Part shown: piece by piece, positions 1 to 12,595 of the stretch
How the letters are laid out: each line of letters opens with the position of its first letter
Position numbering within the stretch: position 1 is the stretch's first letter
Notes under the pieces: generated by a model
What the model was told of the DNA's origin: nothing
The model's input: the letters and a program-made list of their open reading frames with translations, nothing else
The model's database searches: none
Source of the DNA: Mesodorylaimus sp. YZB2_4
Lineage: Eukaryota > Nematoda > Enoplea > Dorylaimida > Dorylaimidae
Assembly (NCBI GenBank): GCA_030248295.1
Contig: JASANH010000754.1
Span: 1-64,000 of the forward strand
Direction of reading: 5' to 3'
DNA: 64,000 nt
Position numbers and translations under genes: made by a program

Positions 1-93
1 CAGACTGGCACATTCGCAACAGTGTTACCCTCCCCCGAAAGCATCACATTACGATCAGTGCTTCAACCAACATTATCGTGCTTTACCGCCGCG

Positions 94-1227
94 ATGCAAA
101 TAACACGCGCAATCTTCGAATATCGATTTGTAATTTTCCTGGTCGCAATCGTGTTCGGATGGAGTCTTATTTACAACATATATCCCTCGTTCTTTTACGA
201 ATTTATCAAGCATCATTCGGCTGATCGCCGAGGACAAAGTTCGGTACTGCCTGAAAATACGATCTCTTCGGAAGAGCTCATATTGAACCCTGTCACAAAA
301 ACGTACGAGTTGAATGGTAAGCCAATCATTTGGCAATACTGGCACAGCGATTTCGTCCCTCTTTATGTACGTCTTCTTGTCGAAGCGTTACAGTGTCGAA
401 ATCCTGAGTTTCAATCGATTTTAGTCCAAGATTCTACCGTTTTCAAATATTTCCCTGATTTTAGCGTCCCTAAAGATATATTTAGCATTTTAATACCACC
501 CCATAAAGCTGATTTATTTCGTATAGCTGCCTTAGCTAAATACGGTGGTGTTTATGCGGACGTAGACTCCTTCGCCTTGGATAAGTATTATCCCATTTAC
601 AAACTTCTGAGCAAGTATGACGTGTTCACGCCGAGATGGGGCGATGAAATGTTTGCTTTAGGCGCTATTGGCCCTGCGCGAGCCAATCTACGCCTTTTCC
701 AGTTATGGCACGAAAATCAGCTAACTGCGATTAAGAAGAAGTTCAGCACGTCTAATACGTCGACCCACACGCCTTCGTCGGATCCGTTTGGGTGGGCTGA
801 ATTGCTGCTGCTGCAGTCCAGAGGGCTGCAGAACACTACATCTAATTACAAGGGTTACAACGGGTATCATTCTGTCGGTCAGTTAGTCCATCATGGATTG
901 CAAGATTCAGCTATGGCATCGTTCGACCAAGAGAGCTCAAAGTTTTTGCCTCTCAGATGGAGCCCTGTCCTGTTCCTGCATCATTCTGTAATGCGAGGAG
1001 AATACACACCGATAAATAATTTGCAAGACCTGTTCCCAGCGAATCTGACTTTATTCGCAGTTTTTGTCGGTTGCGCGCTGAAGGACTGTCTGCCTAAATT
1101 TGAATCGAGAAATATGGAAGCTGCGACACAGATTTCAAATATGAGCACAAGTGAGCTCGTGAGTTTGGTGGAGAATATCGATGCGGCTATATGTGAAAAA
1201 ATAATGGCGAGAAAAATGCAGAATTGA
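94..1227 (+). CDS. GT32-type glycosyltransferase, type II membrane protein
   Basis: Single-exon ORF of 377 residues from the ATG at 94. An in-frame ATG at 22 would add 24 residues, but the ATG at 94 places a short basic N-terminus directly before a hydrophobic segment (residues about 10-30), the usual type II Golgi signal anchor. The catalytic region has the pattern of the DXD sugar-transferase family related to alpha-1,4-galactosyl/N-acetylglucosaminyl and mannosyl transferases: a stretch reading KADLFRIAALAKYGGVYAD followed by VDS, giving the metal-binding D-V-D at residues 156-158. The stop at 1227 is followed by AT-rich sequence. Donor and acceptor sugars cannot be told from sequence. An upstream coding exon outside the window is possible. 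Confidence 0.75.
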   Translation: MQITRAIFEYRFVIFLVAIVFGWSLIYNIYPSFFYEFIKHHSADRRGQSSVLPENTISSEELILNPVTKTYELNGKPIIWQYWHSDFVPLYVRLLVEALQCRNPEFQSILVQDSTVFKYFPDFSVPKDIFSILIPPHKADLFRIAALAKYGGVYADVDSFALDKYYPIYKLLSKYDVFTPRWGDEMFALGAIGPARANLRLFQLWHENQLTAIKKKFSTSNTSTHTPSSDPFGWAELLLLQSRGLQNTTSNYKGYNGYHSVGQLVHHGLQDSAMASFDQESSKFLPLRWSPVLFLHHSVMRGEYTPINNLQDLFPANLTLFAVFVGCALKDCLPKFESRNMEAATQISNMSTSELVSLVENIDAAICEKIMARKMQN

Positions 1228-1905
1228 GGGTTCAATTGATTATGATTCCTTGCCTATGCAGTATTCGAGGGTTACTGGTACTGTGATTACCGCGTTCGCA
1301 TTTTGATTAGATTTTGCTTCATACAGTATTCATAATTTACCACATCACCAAAAGCAGGTATGCGCACTCAACGGCGAAGGGACACTACACGAAATGATTT
1401 AGGCGGAAAAGAGTTAAACGTGCGTTACTGCGCACTTGGCGTGAGAGGCAGACACCTAATCTGCCACGACGCAGGCCAGTGCTTCCATGATTATACCAAT
1501 ATTGGCTTGCTCCTGCGCAGAAGATTGTGTTGGCTATCTAATCCTCGAAATTAAATATCACCTCCTCACTGCAACAAACCCTCCTGGGCCACCTCTGAGG
1601 TAATACTACAGAATCAAAGACTATTTGTTGTTCATGGACGGAAATGTGCGCCCACCTACAGGATGGTCGTCTCCCTATGAATGTATTAATGATGTGCAGC
1701 TATGTCTTTCTACGATCATTAGGGTCAATCTACCGCACATACAGTAGCACCAGACCCACAACTTGGAAATTTTCCAGGACTTTTACCTCTAAAAGCACGC
1801 ATGAACGATCAGTGCACTCTTACAGGATTTGGGTGACCCTTGATGCATTACAGTGCGGGCGCATATTGTGCAAATTTTCATTTCGTACAAATTTCGTACA
1901 ATTAG
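1228..1905. other. Intergenic, no gene seen
   Basis: Space between two genes that end towards each other. Short ORFs here have no recognisable similarity and no splice context. It contains one copy of a dispersed repeat (about 1354-1450) that recurs near 47250. Confidence 0.5.
1354..1450 (+). repeat. Dispersed repeat, copy 1
   Basis: The stretch beginning CAGGTATGCGCACTC resembles, with scattered differences, the stretch at 47250-47341, which begins the same way. Both continue with GAAGGGACA, ACTACACGAAA and an end resembling GAGAGGCAG. The element class is unknown. Confidence 0.4.
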
Positions 1906-3523
1906 TTAAAAATATCGCCATCTCTTCTTCTGTCGTTTGACTTCTACCTTGGCCGTTTCATTTTGCTCCAGATGGTTGTGCTTAAACGGTTCGCAGTCAC
2001 TAGCATTCTTTATTTCAACGTACGCATGCATTTTCGGCGGGTGGTTGTGCTGCGGTTTGGACAATTTAGTATAGGGTACGTCGACCAGCCGAGCATCGTC
2101 CCACATGGGCAATGGAGACGGAGGGAAGGAGGGTCTCTGCTGAAGGCAGCCATTCACGATGCCCACCGAAACGCGGATATTTCTGTCGAGGATGTAATTC
2201 AATTCGTAGTCGTCATCGTCCTCTTCGAAAGGTCGCATGATATCTTGAGCCACTTTGAACCAGCCAACGTAAAAAAGGAACTCGACGATGCTGAATATGG
2301 GGATGTAGTAATCGTAGCAGTAACGAGTGCACGACGACAGTGACTGGACTAATGAGCTGGCGGTAGTCAAGTTCAGATCACCTGTGGCAGGTAATCGATG
2401 CTCGATAAATTGACGACCGATAAAACACATGAAGAAGTAGCCATAGGTAGCCAATGCCGACACTTGAGTATAGACCAGCGGTATGCAAATCCAATCGTAG
2501 CCTAGAAAAACCGGAAATTGCTGCTCATAGATAAAATGCGGTTGCTGGGTAACGAGAGATTTCCCAACACTGCAGCCCTCCTCGTAAGCTTTACCCGTTA
2601 CGGAGGCTGCAAGTTGACGATCCCAACTGGTTCAGAGGTGCACTCATACAGTCACCAAGTAACCAGAAATGCCTGGCTCTTACCCCGCCTCCGTAATCAC
2701 ACACATACGCACAGTCGGCTACCAACCAAGCTCCAAGCAACATACAATCGTCGGAGAGACATACGTGTTACCAACCAAGAGTATACTGTACTTACAAAAT
2801 AATTTATGAAAACACATTCGATAGTCGTACATTCGAGATAGAAATTGAGTGACATAGGGCGCTTGCACGATGTTCCTTCGACAGTAGTCCTCCACCAATT
2901 GCTGAGCCCATTGCAGTGGCAAGAACCAACGTCCGCAATCAACCGACTGTCGATAAATGACTAATTCCTCTTCAGTCATCAGCTCAGCTTTTACCAGATG
3001 CTCGAGCGTGGGAAAGCGTTTGCGAACCCTGACCGAAAGACCCCTGTATGCTAAGCAAGCGGTCAAATTCAAATATCGAGCAATCGTTCTTAGCCTCGAA
3101 AATGTGTCTTGATCGTCGTCACTCGACGGGCGCATGAAAAAGCAAAGACTATACAGGCAAGAATCGGGCCACGCCACGTAATGGAATTGCTCCCACCACC
3201 GTTTGACCACGGTAGCCACGTAGAATCCGAGAATGAAGGTGAGCGGGGTTCGTTTAGTGTAGTCATCGAATTCGATAATTATCTAAAAAATGGCTACTGG
3301 TAGGGTCTTATTTCAGATTTACACCACCCCGCAATGGACCATGGGATGCACATACCTTCTCAAACATCGATTTCTGTTCATAATTGAACGAATATCGATA
3401 AATCATTCTAATCAAATAATAGCACAATAGCCAAGCAGTCAATTCTTTCCAAGTCGTTTTCCAGACGCTGCCTTTCCATCGAACTAAAAGTCGAGCAAAG
3501 TTTCCAGAATAGGAAATAGTCAT
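1906..3523 (-). CDS. Bestrophin-family chloride channel
   Basis: Three coding exons on the minus strand: 3523-3356, 3282-2796 and 2501-1906, together 417 codons (416 residues). Junctions keep frame (AAG|ATA phase 0; T|GC phase 1). Bestrophins are pentameric, calcium-activated anion channels of the plasma membrane. Family marks in order: an N-terminal motif like MTISYSGNFARLL with WKGSVWK and WKEL; RWWEQF with WPD in the first half; a stretch like RFPTLEHLV; and PFEEDDDDYELN at about residues 309-320, whose acidic run matches the calcium clasp (EDDDD) of known bestrophins. The C-terminal tail after the channel domain is short and ends KRQKKRWRYF. The insert between the GRQFI region and the clasp differs from vertebrate forms. 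The gene converges with the glycosyltransferase upstream. Confidence 0.9.
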
Positions 3524-6431
3524 TGCCCAGATCCTTTTTCACGTAAAGTACCAATTTTCGAAGAGTTATCGTTCCAAATGCGTTTCTGACCCCTCAGAGG
3601 CCTGAGAAGACTCGTGGAGCTCTTGATTCAATTAAGCACCGAAGTGCACGTGAGCTGGGCCATTTATGGGCAGACCACGGCGAGGGAGCTGGCCAAGGTA
3701 TACAGCCGAGTCCGCTTTATCGATTGCCACAAATATTACGCCCCTAGCGAGGTTCTGGGACTGTCGTCAGCTCGAGCGACTCGAGAAAATATGAGCCCGC
3801 GATAATGAGCAGCGAGTGACACAGCGCTCGTTTAGGTGGCTATTCGTATCAGACAGCCATTGACTGATCGAAATTCGATGGAAAACGATGCCAGTGGAAA
3901 GCTATCTTTCCATCGTGTCCATTCTCCGTGTATTCAGTCCAGAGAGCAAAACGGAGCAAAGGAAATTTATACGCACAGTGCGGAAAGAAGGAGGAAGGGG
4001 TTTTGATTTCCTCATTTCCTGATCGCTGGACTAATTGGACCCTTTTGCCATTTAGAGCGAAATAAGCGGCAGAAAATCGAATATGTGTCCTCTTGGGCCA
4101 TACATATAAGCGTGAAAAGCAAACAATCATTGGTCAGCATGGCAACTAGCAGAATTTCAATATGGACTACGGGACAGTTTTTATGCTATTGCTATATTTC
4201 GGTAGCCAAGCACTTTGAAAGCGCACTCCAAGGGCACCTCACACCAAGGTTATACATTGGACATACAGGGTTGAACATACAGATGCTAACGTGATCAGCG
4301 AGCTTGCATGTCAATTTGAGAAAAATCGAGTTAATCAATCAAAAAAGCTCGCACAATACGGTGAGTAAAGTCAAATTATTTTGCGTTGCCATGAGCAACG
4401 ACGCATGAGAAAATGGGGAAGGGTCGTGCGGTGGAATTCACATACGAGTCGATGTTTCCTGACAAGCGATATTCTTGAATCTGTCGATTTGCGCAATGGC
4501 ACAACTTCGCCTCTTAGATAATCACCTAAAAGATCTTCTGCGCATCAGGAATTGGCTTCTAAAGGAATGTTTGCGACGAATCAAGAAGCCGACATTGGAT
4601 CTGGGTTGGGCGTAGGACCTGGAACAGGAGACGGAGCTGCAGCCGCAGCACTGGTTAGCCAAGATGAGCTTCAAACACAGGTCAACCGGCGAAGATTCGA
4701 TTACAGACAACCGCTGGACTTTTTGGATAACCCTGGCGTCAGGCCTTACGCAAAGTCACCGATTCAAGGCCCCACACATTGGACCAGGCTCCGATCGGAG
4801 TTGGCGGCAATGTCAATGCTCCATTTTTTAATGGAATGAAAGGAACTTTCGCGTTTTTTGGTGTCAAGGCCTAAGGACTTTTATTTTGTTGTATTTGTAC
4901 CCAGGATGATTCTGGAATCACTACATATGTCTTGCTTGACGCTTTCTTACTCGTGCAGTACTCTTCAAGTGGCTCCCATGCCGCATCCTGGCTGTCGTCC
5001 ATAACCTTATGCGCTAGCTTTTACCACTTCTTGAACTCTCATATTACAAATATCGAAAGTGTTGACACTTATTGCAGCGGTGTGCTCGGCTCATAATGTG
5101 GAAACTCCTGTAGGGAAACTTTGGCATTCATTGAATTATCATCTTTCGTTATTGCTTCTGTTGATTCATTGAAATCGTGCCAGATCGTTCTGGCATTTTT
5201 AGATAAACTTTGTAGCAAGTGCCCTTGCACGCGGATGTTCTTACATAAACTATAAAGCACGCATAAACTTTTTGCTCGCCTGATGTTGAGAAAAGATTAG
5301 ACAGAGTTCACTCTGCGTTTCGCAGTTCACGGAAGAAAAAAGCCAGACATCAAAATAAAGTTATAAAGGAGAGAAACGCAGTGCCATCATTATGTTGGGA
5401 AAGAAAACACATAAATAAATGACGAATGATGGGCAAGTTCGCAGTCTGAAGTAACCTAACCCAATTTTCCGCAGTCTAAAATGCACACGCGACAGCTTGT
5501 TATCTCGGTATCTACCTATTTGGAAAGTATCCAGTGGCGTAGGCTCTCACGTTGTTCACTGTCACTTGGCTGATATCAAATGACATTGTCTCTGCCCCAT
5601 GTTACACCAATGGCACGTAGTGATAGTCGAAGCGTAAGAAGACATGTCGAAAGGTTTTAGCAGCCTGATTGGTGCCAGAGCCACCCGTTGTTGGAATCAC
5701 GTTCGGATAAATTGGCACGATTTCCCTCTTGCCAGTACCAATCTTCCGCTTGGCGCTCTTTTGTGAAATGGCGTCACAAAAGTGCTTTGATTAATGGTTT
5801 TTAGGGCCAGGCTTTTCTTCGCTTCGCATTTTGTTGCTCGGTTTTCTGGCATTGCACCCAGTTAGCCATAAATTGTGGAGCTGGCGGGCTTCATGGCGGC
5901 GGAACGAAGCCATTATCTGGCGACCAGAAGCCGCGGCTGCTCGGCAACCCACGGATCGATCAAGGGGCTCGGGCCTATAGACCGCCTCGTGCAAACGATA
6001 GCAGACGAAAGGGCCGGGCGGTACTCGGCGAGGGATGGGGCTTGAGGCTTTGAGTTTTTCTCTGCTCGCGCATTCTCGTCAGCATTCTTCCGGCCATCAG
6101 TGAACGAGGGTGAAGAGGACTGGCGCGAACGCTTCTTTTCTTTTCTCTCCCTCATTTTCGAGCCCGAGGTGTGAGTTTGATAAAAGTAGACCACTTCTCT
6201 CCACCATTTCTGTCCTTCATCTTAGAAACACAATCGGGAAAAGAGATAAATCTTTTTATTGAGCATTGCTTTTCATTATTTTTTCTTGTCCTTTTCGAAA
6301 TATGTGCGAGGAAAGAGACTAAAGCTAAGAAGATAGCCATTTCGTATGCGTGCCCAGTTACGCCTCAACTTCGATTCAACATCTTCGTGCACATTCCAGA
6401 TTTTGTCCGCTTATCATCGAGTGATTAACCA
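3524..6431. other. Intergenic region between divergent bestrophin and neprilysin genes
   Basis: About 2.9 kb that must hold both promoters. One ORF at 4567-4839 encodes a Gly/Ala-rich stretch (GLGVGPGTGDGAAAAA) followed by a polar region and a stop. I see no good start context, splice sites or known domain, so it is not called as a gene. No RNA gene or transposon is evident. Confidence 0.4.
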
Positions 6432-9400
6432 ATGCCAAGTTTTTTCGCCCCCGACTACGTGCACTTGACGCGGCATCAGGATGAGTCGAGGGCCACGTTA
6501 ACGAGCGCTACAGGCAGTTTGGAAGCCAGCGACGAAGGAACCACGTACACAATCGACGACCTATCCACAACACTTACAGACAACGCATCTGCCATTCCCG
6601 CTATGGACGAGACTGGAACGCCAAGAAGGCACAGTCGTGGCTCAGCCATAGCTCGTCAGCAACAAGCTTTGGTTGAAGACGGTTCGGGCGCTGACGCCAG
6701 CGCTGCTGCCGCTGATCCGACTGTATTCGTTATGGATTTCAGAAAAAATGGATTCTGGAGACAACGGACGAAATTGGAAAAAGGGTTATTGCTCTTGGTG
6801 CTCATCTGCTTGATCGGTTTTTTCGGCGTAGTATTGATTCTTGCGACCAGCACCAACAACCGAGATGGTAAGTCCGTGGTCGTGAACCCAAGTGCATTAT
6901 ACTGGCGATCAGAGCGGACCAGAAAGACAATTAGGGGTTAAGAGAGTGATGAGGACGTGAAAAGGAATGCTGCACTCTCAGATGGCGAAACTGTCTCACG
7001 TTTCAAACCCTTTTTGGTCTTTCATAATTCGATGGCTCATTACGCTCTATCACCTCAGTTTTTTGCTCAACATCGGTTTTCTAAAATCACTTCTTAAAAT
7101 TTATGTTGACCAAACTGAGGACTTGATGCTTTTATCAAGCAGTTTTGAAGATCGCTGTTGTAAAAACTGCAATTCAGTAGTCTCAATTCCTACTTGTTGG
7201 TTCTTGGGCGCCTGTTCCGGATGATGTCGAACAGTAGTAACTGCCAGTTGCTTCGGCGAACATTGACTTATGGGAAGGCGAATAGAGGACAAATTGACTT
7301 TAAAAATCTTGACGTCTTTTCACTGCTTAACTTTGAGCGCTCTCGAAATTTGGTGCTTTGTGTCGGCAGAGTACCTTGTTAGAGAATGACGATTTGAGAG
7401 CCAGGGGTGGTTCAAGTCCACGGGCATGAGGAAGACGGAGTGGAACAGGAAACAGGACAGGCCGTACAACACATTCTACGAGATTCATCACGCTAATCCG
7501 ATTTTTTGATTGATTATCATGCGTTTCGACTGGTACGAATCTTCGTCGCGCACATTTTCCCCTTCACCAAAAGCGGACCCGCCGGCGGGACGGGCGACTG
7601 GGCCTTCTATCAACAAACAACGTTTCGCGCAAACATTACTCTTTCCCACTTTTACACTCTTCTTTCACCACTTTTTCCTGAACTTTCGATAATCTTCCAT
7701 CTTCTAGCCTTGTAGAATATTCATTTTGAAAATGTCTGTCCCTGGGTGACTGATTGTGAGAAGATATGCGCTAACAAGCGCCCTGGGCCTGTTTTATATG
7801 ATCATAAGCTTTTTGTGGCCAGTGAGGATTTTTCATTTCCCAGTAGAGTAGCTTCGGCAAAAGTAGGAAACGCTGAAAACTTCTAGTCAGTTGCTTGTAG
7901 CTCAAGGGGCATGCGCCTGGGAATTTTTGTCTGACGAGTGAAGTAATCTGGGTAACCTGGGCATACTGTACTCGCCGCAGCGTGATGAGTAGTTTTTATG
8001 TCGCACAGTTTCATGTACAGCAGTAAAATTTGAGACTGCTGTATCAGGATATTAGGACGTGGGAGAAGAAGCTGACATTTTTTACCCAGCCGTCATTCTT
8101 TTCGAGACAATTAGGCTCCATTCAGCACTGCATCCCTGAACCAGCACGATCATGAGCATTCTCAAGTACATTACGAAGAGAGATAATGCGATTCATCAAA
8201 TCTACCCCTCTGACGGTGGCGAATCGTTGTCTATTTTGATTGGTAATCGTAAAAAACGATGTGTCGCATTTTCGAGCAGATGTGAACTCTTTAGATTCCT
8301 AAAACACGTGCCAGTGACGCAATACTGGACTATAGCAAGTTTGGAATTAAGAAATTACTCGGCACAAAGTGCCTCGGGCAACTGCTTCACCAGGCCTGAA
8401 ACTATTCGAAATAGATTGCATATGTCTTTCTTTTAGGTTCTACACATTCCGCACAAGCTCGATCGTCTGGTGACACGGGAACGAGGAACAATGCCGCGAG
8501 CACGGGCGATTTTTCGACCGATGTATCCATTTGCTCGACTCCTGGTTGCGTAAAAGCAGGTAAGGGTGGGCAAGAACTTGACGGTTGGAAAATGATAGAT
8601 GCAAGCATGTGGCGCAACGAATGATGTGTCAGATTTTAGAAGGGCCTGGCAAGTCACGAGTCTGTTGTTTCTTTTTATGAAAGGAAAAATTTTCGTCAGA
8701 TATTTCCGAACACCGCTTTAACATGCGCAATATGTTGTGCTTAGGCAAGCCAAAATACTGTAGGCGTTGTTTTTGTGATGCGCTGACAACATGTCTCTGG
8801 GGCCTGGATTGCACTGAATTCTTTTAGCCGCCAACCTATTAGCTTCCATCGACACATCTGTCGACCCGTGCGAGAATTTCTTCGAGTACGCGTGCGGACA
8901 ATGGAACCGCGATCATCCCATTCCGGACGACATGCCCGGTTACGGAACATTTGGACACGTGAGGGATATCCTAAGGCAGCAGCTAAGGAGTAAGTTTCTC
9001 TGCGCTTCATTCGCCAATCGCCCCTGACCAACTGATTTTCAGCTATACTGGAAGCTACGGACGACTACAGTACTGGTTCGAAGGCCATTACCATAGCTCG
9101 GCACTTGTACAGGACGTGTCTGAACACGTGTAAGTGTGCTGCAGGTGCCAGGCCTCCTCCCGGCACGCGATGTTAATCAAGAAATCCCTAGGGGCCTGCA
9201 CACACGAACAGTCTTGATTGCTTCCGTCTGTTTCAGCTTGGATAAATTCCTTGAAAAGCGAGCCCTTATTAGCCGCGATGAAGGAATTTTACCAATGGCC
9301 GTTGTTGAATCAGCAGTGGAAGGAAAGAAATGGAAACTGGAAACTGAATCTGACAGACGTGCTCGGTCGAATGAGACGCGATTACAGTGTAGACGTCTTC

Positions 9401-11837
9401 ATCAATTTGTACGTGTACGCTGACGCCCGAAATACGACCAGTAATATCATGACGGTAAGAAACGCCGCCGCATACGTTCTCCTCAAATTCAGTCCGGTTT
9501 TTTTAGATCGATCAAGGGGCATTGGGTTTAGGCCCGGGCACAAGGGATTACTACCTCAATGACACTTTATACTCGCAACAAATGAAAGCATACTCGCGTT
9601 ACATCACATCCATAGCATCGCTAATCTCCACCGACGATGGCCAGCCGCTTGATGAGACCAGGCGAACTTGGCTGAAATCGCAAGCAACAGAAATCTTAAA
9701 TTTCGAGAGACAACTAGCAAATATCAGCAGTGCTGAAGAACAGCGTCGCAATCATACTCTCCTTTATAACAAATGGACTTTGCAGCAGTTGAAGGAAGCA
9801 GTAACTGCTGTAAGTCGTCTACAGTAGACCAGAACCGGAAATGAGAGGTTTTCAAGGCTTGTTTTCTTGCAGGTCGATTGGGACGTTTATTTCAAGTTGA
9901 TTATGCCGAAAGAAGTGTCGGATACGTTAAAATCGGATATGGTGTTCATCGTCAGCGAGCCGGAATATATGAGAAAATTGAATAACATTTTGTTGAGTAC
10001 CGATCAGCGGTACGTGCCACTTCCCATCCCCTCGAGCTCAAATTTCCTTTTCCATTTCCTTTTTTTCTGACACTTGTGTTTCAGGGTTCTGGCCAATTAC
10101 GTGCTGTGGCGATTGGTAAAAGGATGGGCGAAACTTCTCGACAGCCGTTACGACGACGCTTTTCAAGTAAATTTTCTCGTGCAATTGCATAAAAATCCAA
10201 AATCAAGGCATTTTTCCAATCTAGGACTTCGTATATGTTATGATGGGTCGTCAGCAGAAACCCGTGCGTTGGAAGGTTTGCGTACCAGCTGCAGTGGCTT
10301 GGATGGAAATGGCTGCTGGCGCGTTGTACGTGAGGGAATATTTCAACGAGGACGATAAAAGGGAAGCGTTGGCCATGATCGAAGATCTGCGCTTAGCTTT
10401 CAAGACGTTGGTTAAGAGGCTGGATTGGATGGACGAAACGACGAAACAGGTTTCAGTGGAAAAAGTACGGGTTTTATCGGTTTGTGCAGGATCGGTTATA
10501 AGAATGAGTGCTTCAGGTCAACGCCATGCTACCACATATTGGGTATCCGGACTTCGTTCTAAACGACACGTTGCTGGACGAATACTACGATGGGGTGACT
10601 TGTGCACTAGAGCTATTTTTTCTCAGTGTCAGAGTTGTTCGATTTTAGCTGAAATTCGACTTTGGTGCGAGCTACTTCGAGCAAGGCAAAATCGTCAGCC
10701 AGTATGTGCAGCAGAAGGAAATTATGGATCTTTTAAAACCGTTCGAACGCAATCGTTTCGATACGAGCCCTGCTATCGTCAATGCATTTTACTCGCCAGA
10801 GAAGAATGCTATAAGTAAGTCGGTCAAATTTGGAACAGAACTTCCATTACCTTTGTCGTTTTTTAGCTTTCCCCGCTGGTATTTTGCAACCGCCGTTTTT
10901 CAAAGGCGATTATCCAAAGTAAGTTGAGCAGTTTCTGGGCCCTGTCACCCGAAGGCCGAGGCACAAATTTCATGATTTTGATAACTCTTCTTGCTATTTA
11001 GGCATAATATATAGTATAAATTCAAAGATGTGCTTTTTCAGATCAATCAATTACGGTGCCATGGGTGCGGTCATTGGTCACGAAATCACCCATGGGTTTG
11101 ATGATCAAGGTGTCAATGGAACTGATAATCTCCCCGCGCCTTGACACCCACAAATGTATTCCATTTTAGGAAGCCAGTATGATAAAAACGGTAATCTGTT
11201 TGACTGGTGGTCGCCCACGGCGGCCGAAGGCTTCAAACAACGTACGCAATGCATCGTTGAACAGTACAATTCATACGTTGTGCCTGAGGTCAATGTCAAG
11301 GTAATTGCTTAATCCTGTCCTACACTACTTTGGCTAATCACGATTTGTGATTCAGGTCAACGGTCGGTTGACCCAAGGTGAAAATATTGCGGACAATGGC
11401 GGCGTGAAAGAAGCATTTATGGTATGTGCGTGTTACTGCTTCGATTCAGAGCATTTTATCGAAGCTGGTTCTATTTAGGCTTATCGCCACTACATTGGTC
11501 GCCTCGGTGGTGAGGAACCTCGATTGCCGGGGCTTCATAATTTGACAAACGACCAAATCTTCTTTTTGAGTTACGCCCACGTAAGCGATTCCTTAAAATT
11601 AGAAGGGCTTTCTTTCAACTCAACCAACATTTTTCATTTGGATTCCAGTTTTGGTGTGGACATAAGAAACCAGCTGCCGCCTTGCAGCAAGCATTGACGG
11701 ATCCTCATTCGCCCGAAATGTATCGTGTTATTGGTGTTTTGTCGAATTTGGACGAATTCGCGCGGGCGTACAATTGTCAATCGGGCACTAATATGAACCC
11801 ATCTTCGCAAGTCAGGAGGAAATGCACTGTTTGGTAA
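6432..11837 (+). CDS. Neprilysin-like M13 zinc metallopeptidase
   Basis: Seventeen exons: 6432-6867, 8437-8559, 8828-8989, 9043-9129, 9237-9454, 9507-9809, 9873-10009, 10085-10166, 10225-10464, 10517-10594, 10649-10814, 10867-10918, 11042-11109, 11170-11300, 11356-11421, 11479-11580, 11649-11837; 880 codons, all phases consistent. M13 enzymes cleave peptides outside the cell, anchored by one N-terminal membrane segment. Here a long Ser/Thr/Ala-rich cytoplasmic tail (about 110 residues) precedes a hydrophobic anchor (about 115-137). The ectodomain starts CSTPGCVK, then [13 protein letters not shown]. The substrate-binding NAFY is at 667-670, the zinc motif HEITH at 708-712, and ENIAD (third zinc ligand E770, D774) at 770-774. 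The protein ends CTVW, close to the usual C-x-x-W end. All catalytic residues visible are intact, so an active ectopeptidase is likely. The first intron (6868-8436) is long and holds a tRNA-like B box at 7409. The family is expanded in many invertebrates, so orthology is not assigned. Confidence 0.93.
7409..7419 (+). repeat. tRNA-like B box (possible SINE remnant)
   Basis: The 11 bases GGTTCAAGTCC match the RNA polymerase III internal B-box consensus. They lie in the long first intron of the neprilysin-like gene. No full cloverleaf was seen around it, so a tRNA-derived repeat remnant is more likely than a tRNA gene. Confidence 0.3.
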
Positions 11838-12595
11838 CACTTGCTTTTTGCACTTTTCATTTGACTGTGCTCTGCATAATGTAGTTTCAGCACAGCATAG
11901 CGTGCTTGTTGTGTTTGCACTAGTTACAATATACTAAACTGCTTCGTGGTCAGTTTCTACCTAAACCTAAAATTATGATTGTTATGTAAGCTGCCTTTTC
12001 GACCCGCGTATACTCATTGCTTTATGTGTATTGCAACAGGTACTTATCCAGCACGTGTACGTATCGCGAGCAGGGGTGCCCTAGTCTGTCTATTATGTTG
12101 GTATTCTTCTTGTCATGACGTTACTCGTTGCTTTTACGCCATACGCGTAACAAGTTGGTGTTGAAGCGGGTCTGGAATTTGTGATGAGAAACCTTGTTTT
12201 ACTCGCGCTTTTGCATCAGTTACTCGTACTCGCCTACTAAGGTCTTATTTTGTCTATGTATGTAGAAATTTTGTGTAAGTTGTATTCTTTACCATATGAA
12301 GTCGTCAGATGTGTGATAGGGTGATATGGTGTGATCAGCAAAGTTGTTATTCATACCCTCACTATGTAGGTAGCCTAAAGAGAGCACGTTGTTGAATGAC
12401 ATTTTATTTGACCAGTTTATGGTGTTTATAAATTTCTACTTTACCTCCTTATGTCTATGTGAATGAATATCGAAACTGTCTAGACGCAGTGGGCGGACAC
12501 AACCTCAAACATCGATTGGTAACGATAACCTTTGCCCAAGAACTGGAAGACGTAGCATACCAAGACTACCCTCACGCACGTCACCACGACTGTTC
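11838..12595. other. Intergenic, convergent 3' ends
   Basis: Lies between the stops of the neprilysin-like (+) and SLC4 (-) genes. AT-rich 3' flank; no supported ORF, RNA or repeat seen. Confidence 0.5.

Noticed and set aside
4567-4839. Gly/Ala-rich ORF upstream of the neprilysin-like gene
   Set aside because: No supported start, splice sites or domain; low-complexity composition explains the open frame.
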